Origin: Clostridia bacterium
Lineage (GTDB): Bacteria; Bacillota; Clostridia; TANB77; CAG-508
Reading direction: 5' to 3'
DNA: 64,000 nt
Assembly (NCBI GenBank): GCA_017625035.1
Contig: JAGALX010000008.1
Span: forward strand, 16,105-80,104
This document shows positions 27,618-36,264 of this stretch, piece by piece. The notes beneath the pieces were generated by a model. The model did no database searches, was not told the DNA's origin, and worked only from the letters and a program-made list of their open reading frames with translations. Position 1 is the stretch's first letter. Every line of letters starts with the position of its first letter. A program made the position numbers and the translations under genes.

Positions 27618-27785
27618 ATGGATTATGAGGTTATGATGAATGGAAATGTCAGGATTGGACAAATGGCACCAGATTTTAATGCTACTACAACATTTGGAGA
27701 TATAAAATTAAGTGATTATAGAGGAAAATGGCTTGTACTATTTTCACATCCAGGAGATTTCACCCCCGTTTGTTCCCTACCGTAG
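27618..27785 (+). pseudogene. Peroxiredoxin N-terminal fragment, cut at the ICE edge
   Basis: 55 residues of a typical peroxiredoxin: [41 protein letters not shown], including the peroxidatic Cys in the FTPVC motif. It then breaks off (SLP, stop) where family members continue TTE-x-x-x-F. The break coincides with a palindrome and with the first sequence of the conjugative element, so integration probably split the gene. The remaining part may lie beyond the right window edge. Confidence 0.7.
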
Positions 27786-27793
27786 GAACAAAT
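27769..27793. repeat. Palindrome at the putative ICE left end
   Basis: TTTGTTCC and GGAACAAA are inverted around a CTACCGTA centre. It sits exactly where peroxiredoxin homology ends and is a candidate attachment or element-end site. Confidence 0.45.
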
Positions 27794-27941
27794 TAGGAAA
27801 CGCTTGATATATATGGGAAATTTGCTGTTTTGTTTAAGTCAAAATTTTACAGCTTTTTACTGAAAATTTAATATAAAAATAATTGAGAGGGCAAGTGTGC
27901 CTTCTTTTTTAGGTTCAATTATTTTGAAGGAGGAATATAAA

Positions 27942-28037
27942 ATGTGGCAATTTATATTAGGGTTATTTATAGGTGCAAATTGTGGAGTAGTACTTTTTGC
28001 AATTATTAAAGCAGGGAGTGATGTAGATAATGAATGA
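27942..28037 (+). CDS. DUF3789 small membrane protein
   Basis: A 31-residue protein (MWQFILGLFIGANCGVVLF, then a short acidic tail). A single membrane helix and the FILGLFIGA start match DUF3789, tiny proteins common in Firmicute ICEs and usually next to rep. AAGGAGG precedes the ATG, and the stop overlaps the rep start by 8 bases. Function unknown. Confidence 0.75.
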   Translation: MWQFILGLFIGANCGVVLFAIIKAGSDVDNE

Positions 28038-28866
28038 AAATAATATACAAAGTAGTTATTATGCAATTATACCTGCATATATTAGGTATAATAAGGAGTT
28101 AAAGTTTGCAGAAAGATTATTATATGGAGAAATAACAGCTTTAAGCAATAAGCAAGGATACTGTTTTGCAAGTAATAGATATTTTGCTAATTTGTACGAT
28201 GTTAGTATAAGTACAATATCAAGATGGATTTCACATCTTGCCGAATTAAATAGTTTACATATAGAAGTAGTAAGAAATGATAAAAAAGAAATTATAGAAA
28301 GAAGAATATATGTAGTAGATAATCCCCATATGCAAAATAATCAATACCCCTATGTGCAAAAAGAGCAATACCCCTATACGCAAAATAATCAATACCCTAT
28401 ATGCAAAAAGAGCAAAGATAATAATATAAATATTAATAAGATAGATAGATTATTTAATTATATTATAAATAAAGAGCAAAAAATTCCATCAGAATATGAA
28501 AAATTTATAGATGGTATTTTTGAGATTCTACAAAAATACGATATGTTATATACAAAAGAAATGATACAAAGTTTTCAGTCGAAAGAAAGTATAGATAAAA
28601 TAAAGTATATTATGTATGCAATGGCACTTTTAGTTAAAGAAGGCAGGAGTCAGCAAGTAAGTCGCTTATCTAGGGAAGACTTTTCAAAAGTTTATGATAA
28701 TTGCAAAGCTAAACAAATAGAATATGAAAACACAGAGAATGAAATTGAGGATTTTGCAAATTATTACTATAGAAGTATAATAAATGAAATGTCAAAGGGG
28801 AACCCCCTTTCTTTTTTTGGCTCTAAAACCGAGAATAGGCAAAATGAAGATGAAGAAGTTTTATAG
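28030..28866 (+). CDS. Replication initiator-like helix-turn-helix protein
   Basis: 278 residues. The N-terminal winged helix (YYAIIPAYIRYNKELKFAERLLYGEITALSNKQGYCFASNRYFANLYDVSISTISRWI) matches the helix-turn-helix/RepA-N class of ICE and plasmid initiators. The C-terminal half is a DnaD-like helical region. Between them (~98-125) is a tandem Asn/Gln/Tyr/Pro tract with alternating QNNQYPY and QKEQYPY units, probably a flexible linker. It probably initiates replication of the excised element. Confidence 0.75.
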   Translation: MNENNIQSSYYAIIPAYIRYNKELKFAERLLYGEITALSNKQGYCFASNRYFANLYDVSISTISRWISHLAELNSLHIEVVRNDKKEIIERRIYVVDNPHMQNNQYPYVQKEQYPYTQNNQYPICKKSKDNNININKIDRLFNYIINKEQKIPSEYEKFIDGIFEILQKYDMLYTKEMIQSFQSKESIDKIKYIMYAMALLVKEGRSQQVSRLSREDFSKVYDNCKAKQIEYENTENEIEDFANYYYRSIINEMSKGNPLSFFGSKTENRQNEDEEVL

Positions 28867-28887
28867 ATTGGAGAGTGAAGTATTAAT

Positions 28888-29520
28888 ATGGATAGTAACA
28901 AAAATAACGATAATCTTATTAGAATTGAAAAAAAGCTTGATGAAATCATAAATTATACAGTCAAAGCTAATAAAATTGAGAATTATGAGAAGCAAAGAAA
29001 AGAAATAAAAGCAATACAAAATGAAAATCGTAAAATTATAAATAAAATTCTATATACATTACCAAAGTTAGAAACATTTTCAAAACTTGAAGAGTATACA
29101 AATGCTGAAATAAGTTACTTAACAGATAATTATATTGAATCATTAATGGGGTCAAAAAGTGTATCCAATATGACGGAATATTCACTTTTTAGATCAGATA
29201 TACAAGAGAAAATTAAGACAAAAATGTTTGTCGATAGAGTAAAAAGTATATTAGATTCATATTTAGAAATGAGCAAAGATATAAAAATGTATTCTTCAGA
29301 AAAAAATGAAGGTAATAGTTTGGAATCATTAAATATTAAAAAATCTATTTTGAGAAGAATATATGGATATAAATTAAAAGAAGGAGAAAAGAGAGCAAAA
29401 TCAAGAGAAGAATTTGCTGAGGATATTGGATATACACCAAGAACAGTTTATTTATATCAAAATGAACTATTAGATGATTTAGCTCCTTCTTTTTTTGGAG
29501 TTAAGGGATTAATTTTGTAA
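28888..29520 (+). CDS. Hypothetical coiled-coil/HTH protein of the ICE
   Basis: 210 residues. The N-terminal ~80 residues are strongly helical and charged (DNLIRIEKKLDEIINYT, QRKEIKAIQNENRKIINKI), suggesting a coiled coil. Near the C-terminus, SREEFAEDIGYTPRTVYLYQNELL looks like a helix-turn-helix. It follows rep closely and may be an accessory DNA-binding protein. No firm family. Confidence 0.55.
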   Translation: MDSNKNNDNLIRIEKKLDEIINYTVKANKIENYEKQRKEIKAIQNENRKIINKILYTLPKLETFSKLEEYTNAEISYLTDNYIESLMGSKSVSNMTEYSLFRSDIQEKIKTKMFVDRVKSILDSYLEMSKDIKMYSSEKNEGNSLESLNIKKSILRRIYGYKLKEGEKRAKSREEFAEDIGYTPRTVYLYQNELLDDLAPSFFGVKGLIL

Positions 29521-29530
29521 TTTTTATAGA

Positions 29531-29597
29531 TAACGCAGGAAAGTGCTCATACAAAGCACAGCAAACACATAAATAGCAAGCTATTTAGAGTAATAAT
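29531..29597. repeat. Structured inverted element, copy A
   Basis: Starts TAACGCAGG, followed by a GTGCT...AGCAC hairpin and an AAATAGC-AA-GCTATTT hairpin. The reverse complement recurs at 33604-33675 with high identity, including a paired change in the second hairpin. The partner for the outer TAACGCAGG arm is absent in this copy. Confidence 0.75.
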
Positions 29598-29626
29598 AAC
29601 AAAAATAAATCATACAAACGTAATAA

Positions 29627-29646
29627 AATTCCCCATATGGGGAATT
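29627..29646. repeat. CCCCATATGGGG palindrome, copy A
   Basis: A perfect 20-base palindrome (AATTCCCCATATGGGGAATT) between copy A and topB. A near-identical palindrome lies at 33561-33577 in the parB tail. Candidate centromere or operator site for the ParB-like protein. Confidence 0.55.
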
Positions 29647-29705
29647 TTGGAATTTTAAGAGAACAGCAATATGGAAGAAAATAAATAAAGAAAGGAAACA
29701 AAAAT

Positions 29706-31787
29706 ATGAGTAAAATATTAATAATAGCGGAAAAGCCTAGTTTAGCAAAAACTATAATAAAAGCAGTTGGAGGAAAAGGAACATTCAAAGATTTTTACGA
29801 AGATGATAAATATATAATAACATCTCAATTTGGACATTTACTGGAACTTAAATCTATTGGAGAATATCAAAACAATTTAGAAAGAGATAAAAAATGGACT
29901 TTAAATGATTTACCATATTTCCCAAAGGAATTTCAATATAAAGTTAAAAATGATTTAGGTATAAAAGCAAGATATGACCTAATTAAAGAATTAATAAAAA
30001 GACTTGATGTTATAGAAATAGTAAATGCAGGAGATCCAGATAGGGAAGGCGAAACTCTTATTAACATAGTAGTATATAGAATTTTTGATGAACTACAATT
30101 AAAGAAGAAAGTAACTCGTATATGGCTTGATCCATTAACAGAAGAAAAAATAAGAGAAGAGCTACAAAACAGAAAGCCCATAGAAGATACTAAGAATTTA
30201 TTTATAGAAGGAAAAACAAGAGCATATTTAGATTGGCTTTATGGCATTAATCTTACTGAATATAACACACTAAAAGTTGGAAAGCTTATGAATACAGGAA
30301 GAGTAATTATACCTTTAGTCAGATGGGTATATGACAGAGATATGCAAATTAAGAATTTTGTGCCAGAAAAATACTATCCAATAAATATAACTATAAATAA
30401 AAATGGAGAAAATATAAAATTAGATTTTAAAGAATTAAAATTTAAGAATAAACTTCAAGCCGAAAACACTTTGAATGAATTAAGAGATAAAAAAATAAAT
30501 GTAGTGGATATTGAATCTAAAGAGCAAATAAAACAACCGAAAAAGTTATTTTCATTATCTACACTTCAAACATATATGTTTCAGAAACATAAAAAGCCTA
30601 TTTCAAAAACATTAGAGCTAGTTCAAAGTTTATATGAAAGAGGTTATCTTACATATCCAAGAACAGATACCGAATATTTATCTGAAGACGAAAAAGATAA
30701 AGTAAAAGAGCTATTAAGAAATATAAATAATACTGATTTAGAGTTTAGAGATTTAAAATCAATATTTGATTCAAACAAGGTAGAATCACATACAGCTATA
30801 ATTATTACAAATAAAACACCAAAAATAGAAGAATTAAAAGAAGATGAAAAGCAATTGTATTTAATAGTTAGAAATAGATTTTTTGCAAATTTTGTTAAAG
30901 AAGAATGTATCTTAGATAAAACTATAGTAAAGTTTGATTTAGGAGAATATAAAACAAATATTACAGGAACAGCAATAAAACAGCAAGGTTATTTGAAATA
31001 TGAAAACGATATAGGCGAAAGTGAAATTCCTAACTTTAATTTAAATGAAGAGTTTATACCAACTTTAAAAATTGAAGAAAATGAAACAACACCACCTAGC
31101 CACTTATCTGAAGCTGATTTAATAAAACTTTGCAAAAATCCATTTAAAAATTTATTAAAAGAAAATGGAGAAGAAAGCGAAAATAATAGTGATGATGATG
31201 AATACAAAAAAATACTAGAAGGCTCAATGATTGGTACTGAAGCAACTAGAGCAATAATGATGGAAAAAATAAAAAATGTAGGATATGTCAAAGAAGAAAA
31301 AAACAAGTTAGTAATAACAGATTATGGAATTAAGTTTATAGAAACATTAGAACTACTTAACGAAAATCTATGGAAAGAAAAAACAGCAGAGCTGAATAAA
31401 AATCTAAAAAGGATATACAAAGGAGAGCTTTCTTCTGATGAAGTTATTAATATAGCAAAGCAAGAGCTAAAAGATATTATGAGTCAAAATATCATGATAA
31501 CAAAAGTGAATAGTGATATAAATAAAGAAATTTTAGGAAAATGTCCAAAATGCAGTAATGGAGATATAATAGAAAATAGCAAAGGTTATGGTTGTAGCAA
31601 TTGGAAAAATGGTTGTAATTTTTTTATCTGGAAAAATATAGCAAGTAAAAATATTACTAAGGAAAATATAAAGGATTTACTTTCAAAAGGCGAAACAACA
31701 GAAGTAAAAGGTTTTAGAAGTAAATTTGGAAAAACTTTTAATTGTAGATTAGTTATAAATAACGGTAAGATTGAATTTAAATCTTAA
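29706..31787 (+). CDS. topB: DNA topoisomerase III
   Basis: A 693-residue type IA topoisomerase. It has an N-terminal Toprim domain (ILIIAEKPSLAKTI; acidic metal motif NAGDPDREGE at ~107), the active-site tyrosine in GYLTYPRTDTEYL (~313), and a C-terminal zinc/ssDNA-binding cysteine cluster (CPKCSNGDIIENSKGYGC). ICE-borne TopB is thought to resolve intermediates in element replication and transfer. A good ribosome site (AAAGGAAACAAAA) precedes the start. Confidence 0.93.
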   Translation: MSKILIIAEKPSLAKTIIKAVGGKGTFKDFYEDDKYIITSQFGHLLELKSIGEYQNNLERDKKWTLNDLPYFPKEFQYKVKNDLGIKARYDLIKELIKRLDVIEIVNAGDPDREGETLINIVVYRIFDELQLKKKVTRIWLDPLTEEKIREELQNRKPIEDTKNLFIEGKTRAYLDWLYGINLTEYNTLKVGKLMNTGRVIIPLVRWVYDRDMQIKNFVPEKYYPINITINKNGENIKLDFKELKFKNKLQAENTLNELRDKKINVVDIESKEQIKQPKKLFSLSTLQTYMFQKHKKPISKTLELVQSLYERGYLTYPRTDTEYLSEDEKDKVKELLRNINNTDLEFRDLKSIFDSNKVESHTAIIITNKTPKIEELKEDEKQLYLIVRNRFFANFVKEECILDKTIVKFDLGEYKTNITGTAIKQQGYLKYENDIGESEIPNFNLNEEFIPTLKIEENETTPPSHLSEADLIKLCKNPFKNLLKENGEESENNSDDDEYKKILEGSMIGTEATRAIMMEKIKNVGYVKEEKNKLVITDYGIKFIETLELLNENLWKEKTAELNKNLKRIYKGELSSDEVINIAKQELKDIMSQNIMITKVNSDINKEILGKCPKCSNGDIIENSKGYGCSNWKNGCNFFIWKNIASKNITKENIKDLLSKGETTEVKGFRSKFGKTFNCRLVINNGKIEFKS

Positions 31788-31867
31788 TAAATTTATTAAA
31801 ATCTATTCACAATTAAATTCTTTTTGTTATAATTTGGATATGAAATTATAGTGAAGGAGATAATATT

Positions 31868-32470
31868 ATGAAATATACATGTGCTTATTGTCAAAAACAT
31901 TCTTGCCATAAAAATGAACTAGAAAATGCACCTAAAAATTGTCCAACTAAAAATGAAAACGAAGAACTTGAAAAAATCTTAGATAAATATAATGAAAATG
32001 AAAATTACAATATTGCTAAAGTTTCAGCAGAAGTTGTAATGGATAATTATGGTGCAAAGCCAAGAGTTAAAGAAATCGTTGATTTTTGCACAAAAATGGG
32101 ATATAAGAAACTAGGATTAGCGTTTTGTGTAGGTCTATCAAAGGAAGCAAATATTTTTGCACAAATTCTCACTAAACATGGATTTGAGGTAGAATCAGTT
32201 ATTTGTAAACTTGGAAGTGTGAATAGAGATAAGATAGGAATAAAGGATTGTGATGTACCAATGTGTAATCCAATTGCACAAGCAGAGTTTTTAAATAAGC
32301 AAGCTACAGAGTTTAACATAGTATTAGGATTGTGTGTAGGACATGATACTTTATTTTTTAAGTATTCAGAAGCACCAGTTACTGTACTTGCAGTTAAAGA
32401 TAGAGCTTTAGCCCATAATCCATTAGGTGCTATTTATCAAGCAGATGGCTATTATAAAAATAGATTATAA
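31868..32470 (+). CDS. DUF1847 metal-binding-like protein
   Basis: A 200-residue DUF1847 protein. Its N-terminal cysteines (YTCAYCQKHSCHKNELENAPKNCPT) and later ones (GIKDCDVPMCNPIAQAEFLN, GLCVGHDTLFF) suggest a metal or Fe-S site. Such genes are usually chromosomal in anaerobes. Here it sits between topB and parB inside the inverted-element pair, as apparent cargo. Function unknown. Confidence 0.8.
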   Translation: MKYTCAYCQKHSCHKNELENAPKNCPTKNENEELEKILDKYNENENYNIAKVSAEVVMDNYGAKPRVKEIVDFCTKMGYKKLGLAFCVGLSKEANIFAQILTKHGFEVESVICKLGSVNRDKIGIKDCDVPMCNPIAQAEFLNKQATEFNIVLGLCVGHDTLFFKYSEAPVTVLAVKDRALAHNPLGAIYQADGYYKNRL

Positions 32471-32514
32471 ATTATATGGGCTTGTTAATTAAATACTATG
32501 ATAAATATAATACA

Positions 32515-32570
32515 TTTCAAAAATGCTTCAAAATCACTTCATTGTTAATAAATATTTTAAAAGCTATAAT
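32515..32570 (+). promoter_or_regulatory. Shared ICE promoter cassette, copy 1 (parB)
   Basis: 11-bp direct repeats (TTCAAAAATGC, TTCAAAATCAC, TTCATTG...) run into -35 TTGTTA (32542-32547). A 17-base spacer separates it from -10 TATAAT (32565-32570). Confidence 0.8.
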
Positions 32571-32593
32571 AATATTGTAAAAAAATGTAAATC

Positions 32594-32632
32594 GAGAGAG
32601 GGAAAAGTTCAAGTCCTTCTCTCAATTTTTTT
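32594..32632 (+). terminator. Leader terminator/attenuator before parB
   Basis: GAGAGAGG (32594-32601) pairs with CCTTCTCTC (32615-32623), then AATTTTTTT. It lies between the cassette promoter and the parB ribosome site. Confidence 0.75.
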
Positions 32633-32665
32633 GCACAAAAATAACAATGAAAGAAGGGTAGAGAT

Positions 32666-33589
32666 ATGGAAGATGAAATTTTTAATCCATATAAAAAATT
32701 TTCAAAAAACAATGAAGTACAAGCAAAGGAGGAAAATAATGTAAAGAAAGGTTTAGTGGAGTTAAACTTAGATGACCTAGTCCCTTTTAAAAATCAACCT
32801 TTTAAAGTATATTCTAATGATGAAATGAGAGAGCTTAAAGAATCTATAGAAAGAATAGGACTTCAGAATCCAATTATAGTTAGAAGAATAGAAAATAATC
32901 AATATGAGATATTGGCAGGTCATAATAGATCCAGAGCATTTAAAGAGCTTGGAAGAGAAAAGATACCTGCGATAATACAAAATGTTGATGATGATACAGC
33001 ACAGATGATTATGATTGATACTAATATAGTCCAAAGACAAAGTATTACAGTAATGGAAAGGGCTAAAGCATATAAGCTAAAAGATGAAATAAAGAAAAGA
33101 AAAAAATACAACATCGACAGAGTTGAAGAAAATTTAACAGAAGAAGAAAAAGAGCTATTGGCAAAAGAAGATGCTAAACAGACTTATTATAGGTATTTAA
33201 GTTTAAATAATTTGATAAAAGAATATCAGGCAAAATGTGATGATGAATCTTTATCTGTAAGAGCAGGAGAGCAACTTTCTAAATTAAATGAACAACAGCA
33301 AAGAAAAATTTATGAAGCACTAGGGGATTCAAAAATTACAGAAAATAAAGCTGAAGAGCTAAAAAAATTAGCCAATACTTCTGATGAATTTACAGTAGAT
33401 ATTATAAAAGAAACTTTTTGTGGAAATAAAAATACAATTAAATCTTCAATAAAGTTTACAAAGAAAGAAATGGAAAAATACTTTAGTAATTTTAAATCTA
33501 TTGAAGAAATTAAAGAATATTTAATTAGTCTTTTAGAAGAAATGGATGAGAAATTAGAAGATTCCCCGTATGGGGAAAAATATTACTAA
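32666..33589 (+). CDS. ParB/Spo0J-family partition-type protein
   Basis: 307 residues. The N-terminal ParB domain (LVELNLDDLVPFKNQPFKVYSNDEMRELKESIERIGLQNPIIVRR; then YEILAGHNRSRAFKELG) contains the nucleotide-binding motif. A central helix-turn-helix region follows (~150-210), with a C-terminal helical tail. It binds centromere-like DNA for ICE maintenance or gene control. No ParA gene is adjacent; the ATPase-like protein at 55677 is the nearest candidate. The last codons encode the CCCCGTATGGGG palindrome. Confidence 0.88.
   Translation: MEDEIFNPYKKFSKNNEVQAKEENNVKKGLVELNLDDLVPFKNQPFKVYSNDEMRELKESIERIGLQNPIIVRRIENNQYEILAGHNRSRAFKELGREKIPAIIQNVDDDTAQMIMIDTNIVQRQSITVMERAKAYKLKDEIKKRKKYNIDRVEENLTEEEKELLAKEDAKQTYYRYLSLNNLIKEYQAKCDDESLSVRAGEQLSKLNEQQQRKIYEALGDSKITENKAEELKKLANTSDEFTVDIIKETFCGNKNTIKSSIKFTKKEMEKYFSNFKSIEEIKEYLISLLEEMDEKLEDSPYGEKYY
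33561..33577. repeat. CCCCGTATGGGG palindrome, copy B
   Basis: A palindrome inside the 3' end of parB, the counterpart of copy A at 29627-29646 in mirrored position relative to the structured element. Confidence 0.55.
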
Positions 33590-33603
33590 AGTAATACAAA
33601 AAA

Positions 33604-33675
33604 ACGCAGGTATTACTCTAAACAGCTTGCTGTTTATGTGTTTCAGGTGCTCTGTATGAGCACTTTCCTGCGTTA
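33604..33675. repeat. Structured inverted element, copy B
   Basis: AACGCAGG and CCTGCGTT close an outer stem around two inner hairpins, AAACAGC-TTGC-TGTTT and GTGCTC-TGTAT-GAGCAC, forming a three-way junction. It is the inverted copy of 29531-29597. It could act as ssDNA (single-strand or conversion origin) or as an RNA. Confidence 0.75.
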
Positions 33676-33706
33676 AAAGACTAAATAGATAGAGGAGAGG
33701 ATAAGA

Positions 33707-34171
33707 ATGCCTAAAGTAAATAAATATGGTACTCTAAAAAGAAAAAGACTGGGAATAAGCATAGATCCTATATTAGATAATGATTTGAATAAATATATGG
33801 CTTCACAAAATTATAAAAGGTCAAAATCATATTATATCGAACAAGCCATAAAAGAATACATCTATCAAGATGAAAAGGTTTTAGCAAAACAAATTGAAGA
33901 TTCCATAAAAAATAATATAAAAACATTTGAAGATAGATACTGCAGAATTTTAGCAAAAGGAATAAAAAGAATTTTTGCAAATACAAAATTACTTCTTAAT
34001 ATGTTAGCTTATATGTCTAATTCGGAAGATGATGTAAAATTTTTAGTTGAAACTTTAGACGAGGCAGAGCATGATGGTTATATGGCACTAAAAAATGGAA
34101 TAATAGAAAGAGATATAGAGGATTTATTTCCAAAAGATCAGCTTATGCAGAAAGCAAATAAAAAATATTAG
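33707..34171 (+). CDS. Ribbon-helix-helix-like mobilisation accessory protein
   Basis: 154 residues. The N-terminus (GTLKRKRLGISIDPILDNDLNKYMASQNYKRSKSYYIEQAIKEYI) has the strand-helix-helix pattern of RHH proteins. The rest is helical. Position just upstream of the relaxase suggests an oriT-binding MobC-like or regulatory role, which is an inference. Confidence 0.6.
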   Translation: MPKVNKYGTLKRKRLGISIDPILDNDLNKYMASQNYKRSKSYYIEQAIKEYIYQDEKVLAKQIEDSIKNNIKTFEDRYCRILAKGIKRIFANTKLLLNMLAYMSNSEDDVKFLVETLDEAEHDGYMALKNGIIERDIEDLFPKDQLMQKANKKY

Positions 34172-34185
34172 AAAGGGAAAAATTT

Positions 34186-34344
34186 ATGAGCAATAATTGT
34201 GATAAATGTAAGTTTTGCATATTAATAAATGATTTTGATTATGTGTGTTCAGGTAGATCTGACGAATATAATATCAAAATAAATAAAGCAAAAGAGCTAA
34301 ACAAAAATAATGATTGTAAATATTACGAGGAGAATAAATTATGA
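34186..34344 (+). CDS. Small Cys-rich protein
   Basis: 52 residues, MSNNCDKCKFCILINDFDY...CSG...NNDCKYYEE, with a CxxCxxC cluster plus two further Cys, suggesting a small zinc-binding knuckle. AAAGGG precedes the ATG, and the stop overlaps the relaxase ATG (ATGA). Likely co-translated with the relaxase; function unknown. Confidence 0.6.
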   Translation: MSNNCDKCKFCILINDFDYVCSGRSDEYNIKINKAKELNKNNDCKYYEENKL

Positions 34345-35600
34345 TTTCAGGGGTAAATTTTATAGACTTGAATCAAAAAAATAAAGCGAAACAGAAAAAA
34401 ATAGATAGACTATCAAATAAGAAAAGAGCTACAATAGTAAGGGCTCATATTAATTATATAGGGAGAATAGAAGGAGCTGAAAGCAATGGAGAGCATAGTC
34501 TTTTTGGAACTTTAAATAATAATGAAAATGTATATGAAATGAAAAAAACTGATATTTTAGCATATATAAAAGATAAAGTATCTACAGGAGCTTATGTATA
34601 TAAAACAGTTATCTCACTCACACAGCAAGATTCAGAAAGATATGGCTACACTACGAGAAATGATTGGGAAAATCTAATTAGAGCAAATATAAAGCTAATT
34701 GCAGATGAATATAACATAAGACCTGAAAATTTAGACTGGATAGCTTCATTTCATACTGAAGAAGAGCACCCACATATACATTTAGTATTTTATGATAATA
34801 CAGATTTTAAAAAAGTTAAGCCATATGTTAAGTATGACAAAATCAAGCAAAAGCTGAACTACTCTGTATATAAAAAAGATATACAACCTTTATTAGATGA
34901 AAAGAATATTATTAAAAGAGAAATAAAAGATATTTTTAAAGACAATATAGATGATATTGTTTATTATGATAGAAATAAAATATTTAATAATAAAATTAAT
35001 GATAAAGAATTGAATGAAATAGCTTTATTATTGAAGGAAGTTTACAAAATTAAAGATTTAGAATATAAAACAACCAAAAGAGGCTCTTGGAAAATGCAGT
35101 ATCAGACTCCTGAAATTAAAGAAAAAATAAGAGCTATAACTAATAAAATATTACAGTCATCTTCGCAAATAAAAGTTGAAGTTAATTCTTATATAAATGC
35201 TTGTATAGAAACAGAGAAAATTAAGAATGTAAATAACACAACTAAACAAGCAAGAAAAGCTACAGAGCAAATAATAAAAAAAGAAACAGAATTTATACTA
35301 AAGAAAGTCGACAATCAAATTTTAGACTATTTAAAAGAATCTAAAGGAAAGATTATGGATGAACAAAAAGAGTTGTTGAAAAAGGAATTTGATGATAGAG
35401 AATACAATATATTAATCTCTAATATACTTTCTAAAAGAATGCATAACTTATTTACAAATATCAATAATGCTCTAAGCGATACAATTAATATTAAAAAATC
35501 TTTAAATGCAACAACAAAAAGTATATCGCACTCAAAAAGAGCAAAAAGAGAATGGGCTTTAAAACATAGAGATATTGGTATTATTGATTGGGAGAAATAA
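34341..35600 (+). CDS. Conjugative relaxase (MOB_P-like, MobP2/MobP3/MobL type)
   Basis: 419 residues. The relaxase N-domain contains the metal-binding histidine motif EEHPHIHLVFYD near residue 143, preceded by NLDWIASFHT. An earlier YVYKTVISLTQQDSERYGY segment is where the nicking residue region of this family lies. The C-terminal half is long-helical. It nicks oriT and pilots the strand through VirD4/VirB4. No obvious oriT could be identified by eye; 35601-35727 is non-coding and AT-rich. Confidence 0.8.
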   Translation: MISGVNFIDLNQKNKAKQKKIDRLSNKKRATIVRAHINYIGRIEGAESNGEHSLFGTLNNNENVYEMKKTDILAYIKDKVSTGAYVYKTVISLTQQDSERYGYTTRNDWENLIRANIKLIADEYNIRPENLDWIASFHTEEEHPHIHLVFYDNTDFKKVKPYVKYDKIKQKLNYSVYKKDIQPLLDEKNIIKREIKDIFKDNIDDIVYYDRNKIFNNKINDKELNEIALLLKEVYKIKDLEYKTTKRGSWKMQYQTPEIKEKIRAITNKILQSSSQIKVEVNSYINACIETEKIKNVNNTTKQARKATEQIIKKETEFILKKVDNQILDYLKESKGKIMDEQKELLKKEFDDREYNILISNILSKRMHNLFTNINNALSDTINIKKSLNATTKSISHSKRAKREWALKHRDIGIIDWEK

Positions 35601-35727
35601 GTTGTCTAAAATAAAATCAAAAATTTGTTCTGTGTTCGCTTGAACTTCAGAATAACTTAATATATAATTAAATAGCTTTAGAAATAAACATACATAAAAA
35701 TATAAAGAATTATAAGGATGGCAAACT

Positions 35728-36019
35728 ATGGGACGATTTGTAGAAATGAAAAGTGAAGAGCTATTTGAATTTATTGAAAATTATATAGCTGACAAAATTG
35801 CGAAAAATAGTGATGAAGTTAGGTACTCATATTTTGAGCTGAAAGTAAAGCAAAATATGGATAAAAGTGATATAGATAGATTCTTAAAATGTAGTAGAAT
35901 CATATTAGAAGGACTTCGGTTATAGAGTTTACTTTACAGGATCAAAATTTGAATATAAAAATGCCAAAAGATTAGTACAGGATAATGAACTTATGATTGC
36001 AGTAAAGGATGGGAAGTAA
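35728..36019 (+). CDS. Hypothetical ICE protein, expressed through a +1 shift at CGG
   Basis: ATG 35728. Sixty-three codons (EMKSEELFEFIENYIADKI, KQNMDKSDIDRFLKCSRIILEGL) lead to CGG at 35917, after which the zero frame stops two codons on. Skipping the C reads GYRVYFTGSKFEYKNAKRL... to TAA at 36019, a ~96-residue protein. The shifted part (a GYRVYF strand, then a basic-acidic helix) reads as normal protein and ends immediately before the next gene, which supports it. No known family. Confidence 0.65.
35917..35920 (+). other. CGG +1 recoding site (GGT)
   Basis: In-frame CTT CGG followed by TTA TAG; the frame resumes at GGT, giving LEGLGYRVYF. Confidence 0.75.
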
Positions 36020-36020
36020 A

Positions 36021-36221
36021 ATGAATTTATATAATAATTTTAACAAACAAGAAAAAGAGCTATTAGCAGAGGCTAATGTAACAATAGAAAATAAAGAATA
36101 TTCAAAAGATGAATGCAAAAATATGATTTATAATATAGTTGACTATGTAATGCATTTTAGTAAAAATGAAATTAGTGCAAATATGAATAAATATGATGGA
36201 ATTATAGAAAAATTAAAGTAA
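36021..36221 (+). CDS. Small hypothetical ICE protein
   Basis: 66 residues, acidic and helical (NKQEKELLAEANVTIENKEYSKDECKNMIYNIVDYVMHF). The ATG at 36021, two bases after the preceding stop, is preferred over 36009. Not recognised. Confidence 0.6.
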   Translation: MNLYNNFNKQEKELLAEANVTIENKEYSKDECKNMIYNIVDYVMHFSKNEISANMNKYDGIIEKLK

Positions 36222-36264
36222 AAATTATTTAATTATAATGTAAAAGTCAAGGGAGTTATATTTT

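Noticed and set aside
32523..32744. 73-residue plus-strand ORF upstream of parB
   Set aside because: It runs through the promoter cassette and leader hairpin and overlaps parB in another frame; no ribosome site.
35601..35727. oriT downstream of the relaxase gene
   Set aside because: No convincing inverted repeat plus nic-like sequence could be recognised.
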